Positions 27,411-36,017 of a stretch of 64,000 nt of DNA are shown here, piece by piece. The position numbers and the translations under genes are program-made. Source of the DNA: CAYLLN01 sp964384375 (GTDB lineage Bacteria; Planctomycetota; Planctomycetia; Pirellulales; Pirellulaceae); the NCBI GenBank assembly GCA_964384375.1, contig CAYLLN010000029.1, positions 10,775 through 74,774 of the forward strand. The letters run 5' to 3'. How positions within the stretch are numbered: position 1 is the first letter of the stretch; each line of letters begins with the position of its first letter. The notes under the pieces were generated by a model. The model saw nothing but the letters and a program-made list of their open reading frames with translations, did not search any database and was not told the DNA's origin.

Positions 27411-27938
27411 ATGCGAATCCAGATCGTCCCGCACAATCCCGCATGGCGCCGCCAATTCGAGGACGAGGCCGGGCGGATCGTCGCGGCGCTCGGCGAAATG
27501 GTCGTGCGTCTGCATCACATCGGCAGCACCGCCATTCCCGAGATCTGGGCCAAGCCGATCATCGACATCCTGCTGGAAGTCGAGAATGTCGCGCAGCTCG
27601 ATGAGCGGCGACCCAGTCTCGAAGCGCTCGGGTACGAGTCGCTCGGCGAGTTTGGCATTCCCGGACGCCGGTATTTTCGCAAGAACGACGCTGCCGGCAT
27701 CCGGACTCACCAGGTGCATGCCTTCGCGGCAGGCAGTCCTCAGATCGAGCGCCACCTTGCATTCCGCGATTACATGCGCGAACACCACGCCGCAGCGCAG
27801 GCCTACAGCGCGCTCAAGCAAGAGCTGGCCCAGGCCCACCCCGACGACCTGGAAGCCTACATGGACGGCAAGGATGGGTTCATCAAGGAGCACGAAGCGA
27901 AAGCCCTCGCCTGGCGGTCATCAAGTCCATCCACGTAG
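27411..27938 (+). CDS. GrpB / UPF0157 family protein
   Basis: 175 residues from ATG 27411; ATG 27387 would add eight residues. The family pattern is clear: 'QIVPHNPAWRRQFEDEAGRI', then 'HHIGSTAIPEIWAKPIIDILLEV', and 'YFRKNDAAGIRTHQVHAF'. UPF0157 proteins belong to the nucleotidyltransferase superfamily; no confirmed substrate. The 'IGST' and 'KPIIDI' motifs are intact. It is convergent with hsp20, with a bidirectional hairpin between them. Confidence 0.85.
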   Translation: MRIQIVPHNPAWRRQFEDEAGRIVAALGEMVVRLHHIGSTAIPEIWAKPIIDILLEVENVAQLDERRPSLEALGYESLGEFGIPGRRYFRKNDAAGIRTHQVHAFAAGSPQIERHLAFRDYMREHHAAAQAYSALKQELAQAHPDDLEAYMDGKDGFIKEHEAKALAWRSSSPST

Positions 27939-27951
27939 GGACGCAACGAAA

Positions 27952-27978
27952 TGGTCCCGCCGGACCGACGGGACCATG
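27952..27978. terminator. Bidirectional hairpin terminator
   Basis: Thirteen-base arms ATGGTCCCGCCGG and CCGACGGGACCAT with one central base and one mismatch, located between the stops of two convergent genes (27938 and 28008). The GTCCCGCCGG core also forms the hairpin at 32079-32099. Confidence 0.65.
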
Positions 27979-28007
27979 TCATTCGCCAGCCAATCGCTCC
28001 CGCGCGA

Positions 28008-28451
28008 TTAGCTCGCCTTCACCGAAATCTTCCGCGGCTGCGATTCAGGACGCTTGGCGAGCTTCAGGTAGAGAACCCCTTCGCGGAGTTCGGCTTCGAT
28101 GCTGTCTGGGTTAACAGTTTCAGGCAGAGTGAAGAGCCGCTCGAACCGACCGTAGGCCCGTTCCTGGTGCCAGTACTTCCGGTCTTCCAGGCCCTTCCGT
28201 TCGGCCGCGATACGGAGCGTGTTCTTCTCGAGCGTGATGTCGATGTCTTCCTGCTTCACGCCGGGGAGATCGACCTCGACGCACCAGCGATCTTCCTCTT
28301 CCCACAGCGACGCGGGGGCCGAGTAGCCGGCCGTGTGGCCGTTACCGTTCCCGTGGCCATTGCCGAAAAACGTGTCGAAGACCTGGTCCATCTCCCGCTG
28401 GACCGACGGGGGAAGCATGACGGTGAAACGGGGCTTCAGAGTACCAACCAT
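28008..28451 (-). CDS. Small heat-shock protein (Hsp20 / alpha-crystallin)
   Basis: 147 residues, the normal length. The alpha-crystallin domain starts near residue 45 ('WEEEDRWCVEVDLPGVKQEDIDI') and ends with the conserved 'GVLYLKLAKRPESQPRKISV'. A Gly/Asn/His-rich linker (GNGHGNGNGHTAG) precedes it. Hsp20 proteins hold unfolding proteins in a refoldable state under stress. A GGAGGA ribosome site precedes the ATG. About 100 bases upstream is a sequence with the full -24/-12 pattern of sigma-54 promoters. Confidence 0.95.
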   Translation of the reverse strand: MVGTLKPRFTVMLPPSVQREMDQVFDTFFGNGHGNGNGHTAGYSAPASLWEEEDRWCVEVDLPGVKQEDIDITLEKNTLRIAAERKGLEDRKYWHQERAYGRFERLFTLPETVNPDSIEAELREGVLYLKLAKRPESQPRKISVKAS

Positions 28452-28549
28452 TGCTGATCCTCCAAAAGGATGGTGAGTGAATCGTTCCTGACGAAGTGTT
28501 GAACAAGTCCGCTCCAGTTTGGCAGGCGAGCGGTGTGTATTTCCTGAAT

Positions 28550-28566
28550 TGCAAGGAGCGTGCCAA
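28550..28566 (-). promoter_or_regulatory. Sigma-54 (-24/-12) promoter-like site upstream of hsp20
   Basis: On the minus strand the site reads TTGGCACGCTCCTTGCA. It contains the essential GG and GC dinucleotides with correct spacing and matches the YTGGCACGRNNNTTGCW consensus except at the R position. It points toward hsp20 and would leave a leader of about 90 bases. Confidence 0.7.
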
Positions 28567-28724
28567 TCGACAAAGCGACGTGGCTCGGCAAGATTGCCGC
28601 GTCGGCGCTTGTCCTAAATCCAAATGCGAAAATCACTTGCGATTTGCCCGAACGAGACCGCAGGATACAGCGGGATTTGCAGGCGAAAACTGCATTTTTC
28701 AGCCAACTAGATTGCTCGCCCAAG

Positions 28725-28745
28725 CGACTGTCAATTTGACAGTCG
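28725..28745. other. Perfect palindrome, possible operator or terminator
   Basis: Ten-base arms CGACTGTCAA and TTGACAGTCG separated by a single T, six bases past the stop codon of the CPXCG gene. The near-absence of a loop favours a dimeric-protein binding site over a hairpin, but position after a stop is also compatible with a terminator. Confidence 0.5.
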
Positions 28746-28750
28746 GACGA

Positions 28751-28972
28751 CTACTCCCGCTCCGCCCACACCCGTGCCGTGCCGTCTTCATCCACTTCGA
28801 CATGAATCACATTCGGCCGGCAGCAGACGGGGCAATCCTCGACGTACTCCTGGCTCGCTCCGGCTGAAACGTCCAGCGGCACGACAATCTGCTCGCCGCA
28901 TGCATCGCAGAAGTACGCACCCTGCTCGCGCAAGCGGCGGGAACGGTCGCGGGTTTTCCGCTTCTTCTTCAT
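28751..28972 (-). CDS. CPXCG-motif cysteine-rich small protein
   Basis: 73 residues. After a basic N-terminus (MKKKRKTRDRSRR) come two zinc knuckles: 'YFCDACGEQI' and 'EDCPVCCRPNVIHVEVDEDG'. This is the pattern of the CPXCG-motif family of small proteins with unknown role. The ATG at 28972 is preferred because the longer frame would begin inside ktrA. It is the last gene of the K+ transport operon, ten bases after ktrA. Confidence 0.8.
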   Translation of the reverse strand: MKKKRKTRDRSRRLREQGAYFCDACGEQIVVPLDVSAGASQEYVEDCPVCCRPNVIHVEVDEDGTARVWAERE

Positions 28973-28982
28973 CGCAACTTCT

Positions 28983-29657
28983 TCATCGTGGGAGATTGTT
29001 GATCGCGGCGTCGGTCCCGACAATCACCAGGATGTCGTCGGGGTGCAGCACATAGCTCGGCTGCGGCACATAGCTCGTAACCCGTCGGGCTGTCGCATCT
29101 TCCGCGGTGGCGCTTAGCCGCTTGATCGCAACGAGGTTGACGTTGTACTTCACCCGCAAGCCAATTTGTTCGAGCGTCCTGCCGTGAAAAACTGCCGGGG
29201 CCTTCACCTCAATCAGCGTGAAGCCGTCGGACAGCTCGATCAGATCCTCCATCTCCGGATGCGCCAGCCGCCGGGCCAATTGCCGGCCCGCTTCGGTTTC
29301 GGGCTGAATGACTTCGTCGGCACCCAGGCGGCGGAAGATTTCGGCATGGTTGGCGCTCTGAGCCCGGACGATGACATACTTTGTCCCCAGCTTTTTCAGG
29401 GCCGTTGCCGTGAGCAGCGACGCCTCAAAATTCTCGCCGATCGCCACCACGCAAACGTCGCAGCCGGGAATCTCCTGGCTCTTCAAGGCGTCCTCATCGG
29501 TCGAATCGAACGACACCGCGAGCGACACGTCGTCCTTCACCTCCTCGACGAGGCGATGATTCCGATCGACGGCGATCACCTCCACCCGATTCGCGGCCAG
29601 CGCGCGGGCGAGGTTCATACCAAAGCGGCCCAGACCGAGGACGGCGACACGTTGCAC
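28983..29657 (-). CDS. ktrA: KtrA/TrkA-type potassium channel regulatory subunit
   Basis: 224 residues, typical for KtrA. It has an N-terminal RCK/Rossmann domain with 'VAVLGLGRFGMNLARALA' (GxGxxG nucleotide site) and the acidic 'VIAVDRN', followed by a C-terminal TrkA_C domain from about residue 145 ('LIELSDGFTLIEVKAPAVFHGRTL'). This cytoplasmic ring gates the KtrB channel in response to ATP/ADP or NAD(H). It lies 30 bases downstream of the ktrB-like gene. Confidence 0.92.
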   Translation of the reverse strand: MQRVAVLGLGRFGMNLARALAANRVEVIAVDRNHRLVEEVKDDVSLAVSFDSTDEDALKSQEIPGCDVCVVAIGENFEASLLTATALKKLGTKYVIVRAQSANHAEIFRRLGADEVIQPETEAGRQLARRLAHPEMEDLIELSDGFTLIEVKAPAVFHGRTLEQIGLRVKYNVNLVAIKRLSATAEDATARRVTSYVPQPSYVLHPDDILVIVGTDAAINNLPR

Positions 29658-29687
29658 GATTCGTTGCTCCCGATAGATGGCTCGCGG

Positions 29688-31469
29688 CTAACCGAGCGCC
29701 ACTCGCTCCGTTGGATACTCGTATTTTGGCGCCGCACCTGGCCGTGCCAGGGCGAGCAGCATCGTCAGCGGACCGACGCGGCCAATGAACATCGTCGCGA
29801 CCAACACCAGCTTCGACGGCGTTGTGAGCCCCGCCGTGATGCCGGTCGAAAGTCCGACCGTCGCGAACGCACTCGTCGCCTCGAAGGCGTGGTCGAGGAA
29901 CTTTGCCGGCTCGTTCTCCAACATCACGAGGAGCAGCGTCGCTGTCAACACAACGCTCAGGGCCAAGGCCAGGACCGCGGTAGCACGTTGGATGTAGCCC
30001 AAAGGCACCGTGCGGCCCGCCACGTCGAGCCGCTCGCGGCCGCGCACCAGGCTGATCGTCGCCAGGACCGTGAGGGCGAACACCACTGTCTTGATCCCGC
30101 CGCCGGTAGAGCCGGGGGATGCGCCAATGAACATGAGCACGATTGCGACCAGCTTCGTTCCCGGCCGCATCGCCCCGAAATCGACCGTGTTGAAGCCGGC
30201 CGTCCGGCAAGTCACTGACTGAAACCACGCGTCGCCCGCTCGCTCGGCCAGCGGCTGGTCGGCAGTGACATTCCCCGTTTCCAAGAGCCAGAAAGCCACG
30301 GTGCCGGCCACAAGCAGCGCAGCGGTCGTGGACAGGACGAGCCGGGAAGTGAGCGTCAGGCGAGAAGTCGCCCCGGCTTCACGGTGAATCGTCCGCGGCA
30401 GGCGATTCAAGAGCCAGCCGCTGGTCGCCGCTGCCGTATTACGTAAAACATCGAACCCCAAGCCACCGATGATGATCAGTCCTGCCACGCCCAGGAACAC
30501 TTGCCAGCGTCCGCCAAGTCCCTCCAGGTTCTTTGGCAACAGACCAAACCCCGCGTTGCAGAAGGCGCTGACCGAATGAAACAGGCCGAACCATGCCCTC
30601 TCGCCGAGATCGCCAGAAGGGGAGAGCGTGGCTAGGATCACTGCCCCAATCAATTCGCTGGCGAACGTGAAGATGAGGATCGATCGCACCAAGCCCCGCA
30701 CCGCGACCACGTCGTCAGCTTCGAGGAGTTTTCCCAGGAAGACGGTTTCGCGAACGAGAAAGCCGCGGCGCTGCCCGAGTGCAAAGAACGCTCCGAACGT
30801 CATGACCCCGAGGCCGCCAATCTGAATGAGCAGCAAAATGACTGCTTGACCGGTGCGCGACCAGTACGTTCCCGTATCGACAACAGCGAGCCCGGTCACG
30901 CAGCTGGCGCTCGTCGAGGTGAACAGGGCCACGACCAGCGGGGCTCGCACTTCCGTCGCGGCATTGGCCGGCTGCGTGCGGCAGACGGGGAGCATGAGGA
31001 GCAGCGTGCCTACCAGAATGAGCAGGGCGAACGACCCGACAAAGACGAACGCCGGATTGCCCCGATTACGGGCGATCTTGCGGACAACCCACAGGAGGCT
31101 GGCAACGACGCGAGCCAGAAACATCCACTCCGACCAAGCCAAGAGCGCGGCCAGCGGTGCATCGCTGCCGAGGGCAACCGGCAACCCCAACAGCCAAGCG
31201 ACCTGCACGGCGATCTGGAACCACCGCTCGCGCAGAAACTCGCGACGATCCACCGCCAGGTAAAATCGCGCTGAAAAGCCGGCAACGAGCAGTACCAGCG
31301 ATGCCGTCACCAGCCAGCGGACTTCGTCGCCAACGGCCGCCTCGAATCGTTTGACGCCGTGCCCGAGGAGCAGTGCAGCCAAAGCCAATGTCATCAGCAC
31401 CCACTCTGCCGTGCGGATGCGGCGGGCCAGGCGGGCGGCGGCTCGGTTGTCAATCGGCGTGGGGAGCAT
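29688..31469 (-). CDS. ktrB: KtrB/TrkH-type K+ (Na+) symporter membrane subunit
   Basis: 593 residues with four pore-loop motifs of the SKT superfamily: 'STSASCVTGLAVVDTG', 'HSVSAFCNAGFGLLP', 'VTCRTAGFNTVDF' and 'EATSAFATVGLSTG'. The selectivity glycines are present. About 140 extra N-terminal residues form additional helices before the core, longer than in Bacillus KtrB (about 450 residues). 'FIGASPGSTGGGIKT' and the closing 'FIGRVGPLTMLLAL' are also family hallmarks. The start is the ATG at 31469; an adjacent TTG is an alternative. Confidence 0.92.
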   Translation of the reverse strand: MLPTPIDNRAAARLARRIRTAEWVLMTLALAALLLGHGVKRFEAAVGDEVRWLVTASLVLLVAGFSARFYLAVDRREFLRERWFQIAVQVAWLLGLPVALGSDAPLAALLAWSEWMFLARVVASLLWVVRKIARNRGNPAFVFVGSFALLILVGTLLLMLPVCRTQPANAATEVRAPLVVALFTSTSASCVTGLAVVDTGTYWSRTGQAVILLLIQIGGLGVMTFGAFFALGQRRGFLVRETVFLGKLLEADDVVAVRGLVRSILIFTFASELIGAVILATLSPSGDLGERAWFGLFHSVSAFCNAGFGLLPKNLEGLGGRWQVFLGVAGLIIIGGLGFDVLRNTAAATSGWLLNRLPRTIHREAGATSRLTLTSRLVLSTTAALLVAGTVAFWLLETGNVTADQPLAERAGDAWFQSVTCRTAGFNTVDFGAMRPGTKLVAIVLMFIGASPGSTGGGIKTVVFALTVLATISLVRGRERLDVAGRTVPLGYIQRATAVLALALSVVLTATLLLVMLENEPAKFLDHAFEATSAFATVGLSTGITAGLTTPSKLVLVATMFIGRVGPLTMLLALARPGAAPKYEYPTERVALG

Positions 31470-31624
31470 CAAATCCTGCGGCAGAAGATTGGACCGAAGT
31501 GTCGGTCATCCCCTGGCAATGTGCAACGGCGGGCCTGCTGTGACGCTGGCCTGCTGCGACGGAGCGTCCCCCTTGCTACGATGTTCGCAATCAATTTCAC
31601 ATTCTTGTTTCAGGGGTTTTTGCG

Positions 31625-32056
31625 ATGAACGTCCGATCGTTGTTCCTGGTGGCCGCCAGCCTGGTGGCAGTGGGCCTGGTCAGTTTTGCTGCCGGTTTTT
31701 CCGTGGGAGAGGACAAAGTGAGCGAGCGCGTCTATGAGCTGCGGACCTATACCACGCATCCCGGCCGGCTGCCCGCCCTGCACAAGCGGTTTGCCGAGCA
31801 CACACTCGCCCTGTTCGAAAAGCACGGCATGAAGAACGAAATGTACTGGACGCCGGTCGATGAGAAGCTGAAGGAGAACACGCTGATTTACGTCGTCTCG
31901 CACGACAGCATGGAAGCAGCCGAGAAGAGCTGGAAGGCGTTTCAGGCCGACCCCGAATGGCATAAGGCCCGCGATGCCAGCGAAGCCGACGGCAAGATCG
32001 TCGCCAAGGTCGATCGGGTCTATATGACGCAGGTTCCGTGGCAGAAGGGGAAGTAG
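31625..32056 (+). CDS. Secreted/anchored NIPSNAP-family protein
   Basis: 143 residues. The N-terminal hydrophobic segment 'LFLVAASLVAVGLVSFAAGF' is a signal or anchor. A ferredoxin-like NIPSNAP domain follows: 'VYELRTYTTHPGRLPALHKRFAEHT', then 'YVVSHDSMEAAEKSWKAFQADPEW'. NIPSNAP proteins are dimeric alpha-beta barrel-like proteins of uncertain function, frequent in planctomycetes. It is followed by a strong hairpin, so it is probably transcribed alone. Confidence 0.85.
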   Translation: MNVRSLFLVAASLVAVGLVSFAAGFSVGEDKVSERVYELRTYTTHPGRLPALHKRFAEHTLALFEKHGMKNEMYWTPVDEKLKENTLIYVVSHDSMEAAEKSWKAFQADPEWHKARDASEADGKIVAKVDRVYMTQVPWQKGK

Positions 32057-32078
32057 CTCGAACTACTCGAAATGACAA

Positions 32079-32099
32079 GTCCCGCCGGGCCGGCGGGAC
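32079..32099 (+). terminator. Hairpin downstream of the NIPSNAP gene
   Basis: Perfect ten-base arms GTCCCGCCGG and CCGGCGGGAC with a single G between, 22 bases after the stop. There is no T-run. The core matches the hairpin at 27952-27978, so it may be a repeated element used as a terminator. Confidence 0.55.
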
Positions 32100-32245
32100 G
32101 TACTGGACCGCACTTGCAAGAAAACCGTGCTACGGGAGAATACTAGTTTGAGCCTGATGCTCTGAGCATGCCTCCCCCGCGGGCGGGGCTTGCGGGTTGC
32201 CGGCCAAGGCTTCCGCCAATTCTCCGTGGAGAGGTTGCACGTCCA

Positions 32246-34600
32246 GTGGATCGCCGCTTTGTCCTGTTTCTTGCTGTGTCGCTCCTGATTTGGACGACTT
32301 ATCTCGGCGTGCGGTTTCTCATGCCGCCGCCCGAGCCCCCCGTTGCCGCCCAGAACGATGAGGCCGCGGGGGACGATCCCGCAGCCGAACAACCGGTTGC
32401 CGAGAAGCCAGCCGAAGAGCCCGGCGAACCGGCGAAACCCGCAGAGCCGCCCGTCGTTAACACGGCCCGCAAGCGGATCAGCCTCGGCAGTCTCGACCTG
32501 AAGAAGTCCGGCCAGATGCTGGTCACGTTCGACAGCCTCGGTGCGGCTGTCGAGCGAGTTGAGCTGAAACGGTATCGCGACGTCGAAGACCTGAGCGGCT
32601 ATCTGGGACATCTTGACCTGACCGAAGCGGCCAATGGCGCGGTGGTGAACGTCGTCGGCAGGGGAACTCCCGCTGCCGAAGCGACGCCGAGCGACAACTC
32701 GGCGGGCATCGGCCTCAAGCCGGGCGACATCATCACGAAAGTCGCTGGCGAGCCGGTCGAGTTCAATACGTTCGAGAACTGGCTCAAGAAGAACACCCGG
32801 CCCGAACAGCGAATCGTCCTGACGGTCGAGCGGTCAGGCGTGGCTAATCCGATCGAGTACACGGCCACCCTCCGTCGCAAGCCGCTCGAGGTCGTGAAGC
32901 CCGAGAGTCACACGTATGACAATCCCGAAGGGGGCGTGACGATCCTGCCGTACGATCCCCTCTCGCTCCTGGTCACTTTCGACACGATCGGCCCACGGTC
33001 GGTTCGTGCGGGGGCGAGCGAGATCGCCGGCCTCCCGTCGTTGCTGAAGAGCAATTGGGAGATCGACGAACAAGGGGAGAACTTCGTGCAGTTCAGCTTC
33101 ACGCTCGACGACGCGGCGCTTAAGGCGATCAATCGGAGCGGCGGTCTGAAGATCGTGAAGCGATACGAGCTGGCGACGAGCGACAAGGAGAACGATCCGG
33201 CCAACTATCACGTGAACATGCGGATCGAGATCCAGAACCTGGGGAAGGAAGAGGAGACCGTCGCGTATCGCCTGCAAGGTCCGACGGGCCTTCCGCTCGA
33301 AGGGTGGTGGTACTCGACGAAACTGCATCCTGAGTGGTTCAAGGGGGCCGGCGCCCGCGACGTCGTCTGGTCAGTCGGCGGCCGGCATCGGCTGGTGGGC
33401 TGCCCGATGATCGTCAGCAACGCGAAGGAGAAGATTGAAGAGAACGAGCCACCGCTGTTCAACCTGCTACTCGGCGACGAGGCCGTGGCGATTGACTATG
33501 CCGGCGTCGATACGCAGTTTTTCGCGAGCGCGATCCTGCCGCAGCCGCTGGGAAAAGACCAGCCGCTGAAGTTCCGCCATGCCGACGCACTCCCCGTGCA
33601 GGACGTGCTGCCGGTTCCGAAGAACCGCATCCGCACGGTGAATACCTCGGCGCTCTTGGTCAGCGACGTGTCGCGCATTGCGCCGGGCGGGTCGATCAAA
33701 CACGATTACCACGTCTTCTTCGGTCCCAAGGACCCCACAGTTCTGGCCGCGTACAAGCTCGATTATTTGATCGAATACGGCTGGCCGATCTTCAAATACG
33801 CAGCACTGCTTCTCGGCTGGGTCCTTCACGCGCTCTTCAGCGTCGTGCGGAACTACGGCATCGCCATCATCCTCCTCACGGTGATCGTCCGCTCCTGCAT
33901 GGTGCCAGTCTCGCTGCGGCAGGCGAAGAGTGCCGCGATGATGCAGCAGCTCGCCCCCGAAGTGCAGAAGGTCAAGGACAAGTTCCCCGATGACCCGGTG
34001 AAGCAGCACGCCGCCGTACAGGAGCTGTACAAGAAGCACAACTTCAACCCGTTCGGCGGTTGCTTGCTCGTGTTCATTCAGTTGCCGATCTTTATCGGCC
34101 TGTACCGCTGCCTGTCGGTCGATATCAACCTCCGCGACGCGGCCCTGTTCCCCGGCATCAGCTGGATCACGTGGTGTGCGAACCTCGCCGGCCCGGACAA
34201 GCTCTTCCGCTGGCCGGAGTGGATGCCTGCGTTCATCGCCGACGAAGCGGGGGGCTGGCTGGGGCCGTTCTTCAACGTGCTGCCGCTCTTCACCGTGGCC
34301 CTGTTCCTGGTGCAGCAAAAGCTGTTCTCGCCCCCCGCGACCGACGAACAGACGAAGATGCAGCAGCAGATGATGACCTACATGACGGTCTTCATGGGGG
34401 TCATGTTCTACAAGGTGCCGGCGGGCCTCTGCCTCTATTTCATCACGTCGAGCCTGTGGGGCATCTGCGAGCGGAAGCTCCTTCCCAAGCCGAAGAAGGC
34501 GGATGGCGACGAAGGGTCGGTCGCCGCGGTGAAGCCGAAGACGACGAGTCCCAACGGTTCGGCCAAGAAGGATGGGAAGCCGAGCAAGCCGAAGCGGTAG
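32246..34600 (+). CDS. yidC: Membrane protein insertase YidC with embedded PDZ-like segment
   Basis: 784 residues from a GTG that gives the canonical YidC N-terminus 'RRFVLFLAVSLLIWTTYLG'; GGAGAGG lies 11 bases upstream. The usual annotation start at 32168 would add a non-hydrophobic extension. A Pro/Glu/Ala linker precedes the periplasmic domain, which is interrupted at about residues 150-205 by a PDZ-like segment ('AGIGLKPGDIITKVAGEPV'). The conserved 60KD_IMP core follows ('YGIAIILLTVIVRSCMVPVS', with the hydrophilic-groove Arg), and the Lys-rich tail may bind ribosomes. YidC inserts inner-membrane proteins. mnmE follows 22 bases later, a classic arrangement. Confidence 0.92.
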   Translation: MDRRFVLFLAVSLLIWTTYLGVRFLMPPPEPPVAAQNDEAAGDDPAAEQPVAEKPAEEPGEPAKPAEPPVVNTARKRISLGSLDLKKSGQMLVTFDSLGAAVERVELKRYRDVEDLSGYLGHLDLTEAANGAVVNVVGRGTPAAEATPSDNSAGIGLKPGDIITKVAGEPVEFNTFENWLKKNTRPEQRIVLTVERSGVANPIEYTATLRRKPLEVVKPESHTYDNPEGGVTILPYDPLSLLVTFDTIGPRSVRAGASEIAGLPSLLKSNWEIDEQGENFVQFSFTLDDAALKAINRSGGLKIVKRYELATSDKENDPANYHVNMRIEIQNLGKEEETVAYRLQGPTGLPLEGWWYSTKLHPEWFKGAGARDVVWSVGGRHRLVGCPMIVSNAKEKIEENEPPLFNLLLGDEAVAIDYAGVDTQFFASAILPQPLGKDQPLKFRHADALPVQDVLPVPKNRIRTVNTSALLVSDVSRIAPGGSIKHDYHVFFGPKDPTVLAAYKLDYLIEYGWPIFKYAALLLGWVLHALFSVVRNYGIAIILLTVIVRSCMVPVSLRQAKSAAMMQQLAPEVQKVKDKFPDDPVKQHAAVQELYKKHNFNPFGGCLLVFIQLPIFIGLYRCLSVDINLRDAALFPGISWITWCANLAGPDKLFRWPEWMPAFIADEAGGWLGPFFNVLPLFTVALFLVQQKLFSPPATDEQTKMQQQMMTYMTVFMGVMFYKVPAGLCLYFITSSLWGICERKLLPKPKKADGDEGSVAAVKPKTTSPNGSAKKDGKPSKPKR

Positions 34601-34621
34601 CCAACACTTGTTGGGCGCCCG

Positions 34622-36013
34622 ATGCCCCTCGCCTCTCACGCACTCGATCTCGACGACACGATAGCCGCAATCGCGTCCGCACCCGGCGGGGCGTTGCGGG
34701 GGATCGTGCGAATCAGCGGGCCGGAGGCGATTGTCGTCGCCGGGCGAGTTTTCACCGTCGGTGATGGTAATGACTTAGCGGCTTTGAAAAAGGCAACCTT
34801 GGTCAGCGGCCAACTCCGCCTCCCGCGGCTGCTGGGCGAAGTCTCTGCGCGAGCCTATGCCTGGCCGGGCCGGCGAAGCTACACGCGTCAGCCGTCGGTC
34901 GAACTGCACACGCTAGGTTCGCCCCCGCTGCTCGATGCGGCCCTGGAAGCGGTTTGTGCGGCCGGCGCTCGGCTGGCGCGACCAGGCGAGTTCACACTGC
35001 GGGCCTTCCTCGCCGGGCGAATGGATCTGACGCAGGCCGAAGCGGTGCTGGGAGTGATCGACGCCCGCGGCGAAAGCGAGCTGAAGACCGCCCTCTCGCA
35101 ACTGGCCGGTGGCCTGGCCGGGCCGCTCGCGGCGCTCCGGTCGAGGCTCCTCGATTTGCTCGCCCACTTGGAAGCGGGCCTCGATTTCGCGGATGAGGAG
35201 ATCGAATTCATCAGCCCACAGGAACTTCGCGAGCAGCTAACTTCGGCAACAGAGGAAGTGGCAAACATCACTCGCCGCATGGAACTCCGCGGACAGGCGG
35301 GCGAACTGCCGCGGGTCGTCCTCGTCGGCGAGCCGAATGCGGGCAAAAGCAGCCTCTTCAACGCACTCGTCGGCCGGTCGGCAGCCATCGTTTCGCCGCA
35401 GGCCGGCACGACGCGCGACTTCGTCACTTGTCCGATCCGGTTGCCAGACAGCGAATGTCTGCTCGTCGATACGGCAGGCATGCAAATGGAAACCGGTGCT
35501 GCGCTACCAGAAACAGCGGCCCAGGCGATGGCCGCCCAGCAATCGGAGCAGGCGGCGGTTGTGATCCTCTGCCTCGACGCGTCGCGGCCACTCACTGAGT
35601 GGGAACAAGTGCAACTGCAAAGCGCGCTGACAGTGCCGCGGCTGATCGTCTGGACGAAGTGCGATCTTGCTGCGCGCCGGCCGCTGACGCACTTGCTCTG
35701 CGAGTCGATCGAAACAAGCAGCCGGACGGGAGTGGGACTGACTGAACTATCGCGAGCCATCGCGTTTGCGCTGGATCGCAATCGCGGCGAAGGTGGAGCC
35801 GTCGCCAGTACGGCTGCGCGCTCGCGTGAAAGCCTGGAACTTGCCGCTGCCTCGCTCACCCGCTCCCGCGAACTGGCAGCGAGTCGTGCGAGCGAGGAGC
35901 TCGTCGCCGCGGAACTTCGTATCGCCCTCGATGCTCTGGGACAGGTCGTCGGCGCGGTCTATACCGACGATGTGCTCGACCGCGTCTTCAGCCGGTTTTG
36001 CATCGGAAAGTAA
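34622..36013 (+). CDS. mnmE: tRNA modification GTPase MnmE (TrmE)
   Basis: 463 residues. N-terminal formyl-THF-binding domain ('DTIAAIASAPGGALRGIVRISGP'), helical domain, and inserted G domain with G1 'GEPNAGKSS' (residues 236-244), G2 'GTTRD' and G3 'DTAGM'. G4 reads TKCD instead of the usual NKxD, a noticeable substitution. The C-terminus ends in the invariant FCIGK, whose Cys is catalytic. With MnmG it makes the cmnm5 modification at wobble U34. It is co-directional with yidC. A composite hairpin follows the stop. Confidence 0.95.
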   Translation: MPLASHALDLDDTIAAIASAPGGALRGIVRISGPEAIVVAGRVFTVGDGNDLAALKKATLVSGQLRLPRLLGEVSARAYAWPGRRSYTRQPSVELHTLGSPPLLDAALEAVCAAGARLARPGEFTLRAFLAGRMDLTQAEAVLGVIDARGESELKTALSQLAGGLAGPLAALRSRLLDLLAHLEAGLDFADEEIEFISPQELREQLTSATEEVANITRRMELRGQAGELPRVVLVGEPNAGKSSLFNALVGRSAAIVSPQAGTTRDFVTCPIRLPDSECLLVDTAGMQMETGAALPETAAQAMAAQQSEQAAVVILCLDASRPLTEWEQVQLQSALTVPRLIVWTKCDLAARRPLTHLLCESIETSSRTGVGLTELSRAIAFALDRNRGEGGAVASTAARSRESLELAAASLTRSRELAASRASEELVAAELRIALDALGQVVGAVYTDDVLDRVFSRFCIGK

Positions 36014-36017
36014 GCCG

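Noticed and set aside
28452..28500. CIRCE (HrcA) operator before hsp20
   Set aside because: No TTAGCACTC/GAGTGCTAA inverted repeat was found in the leader.
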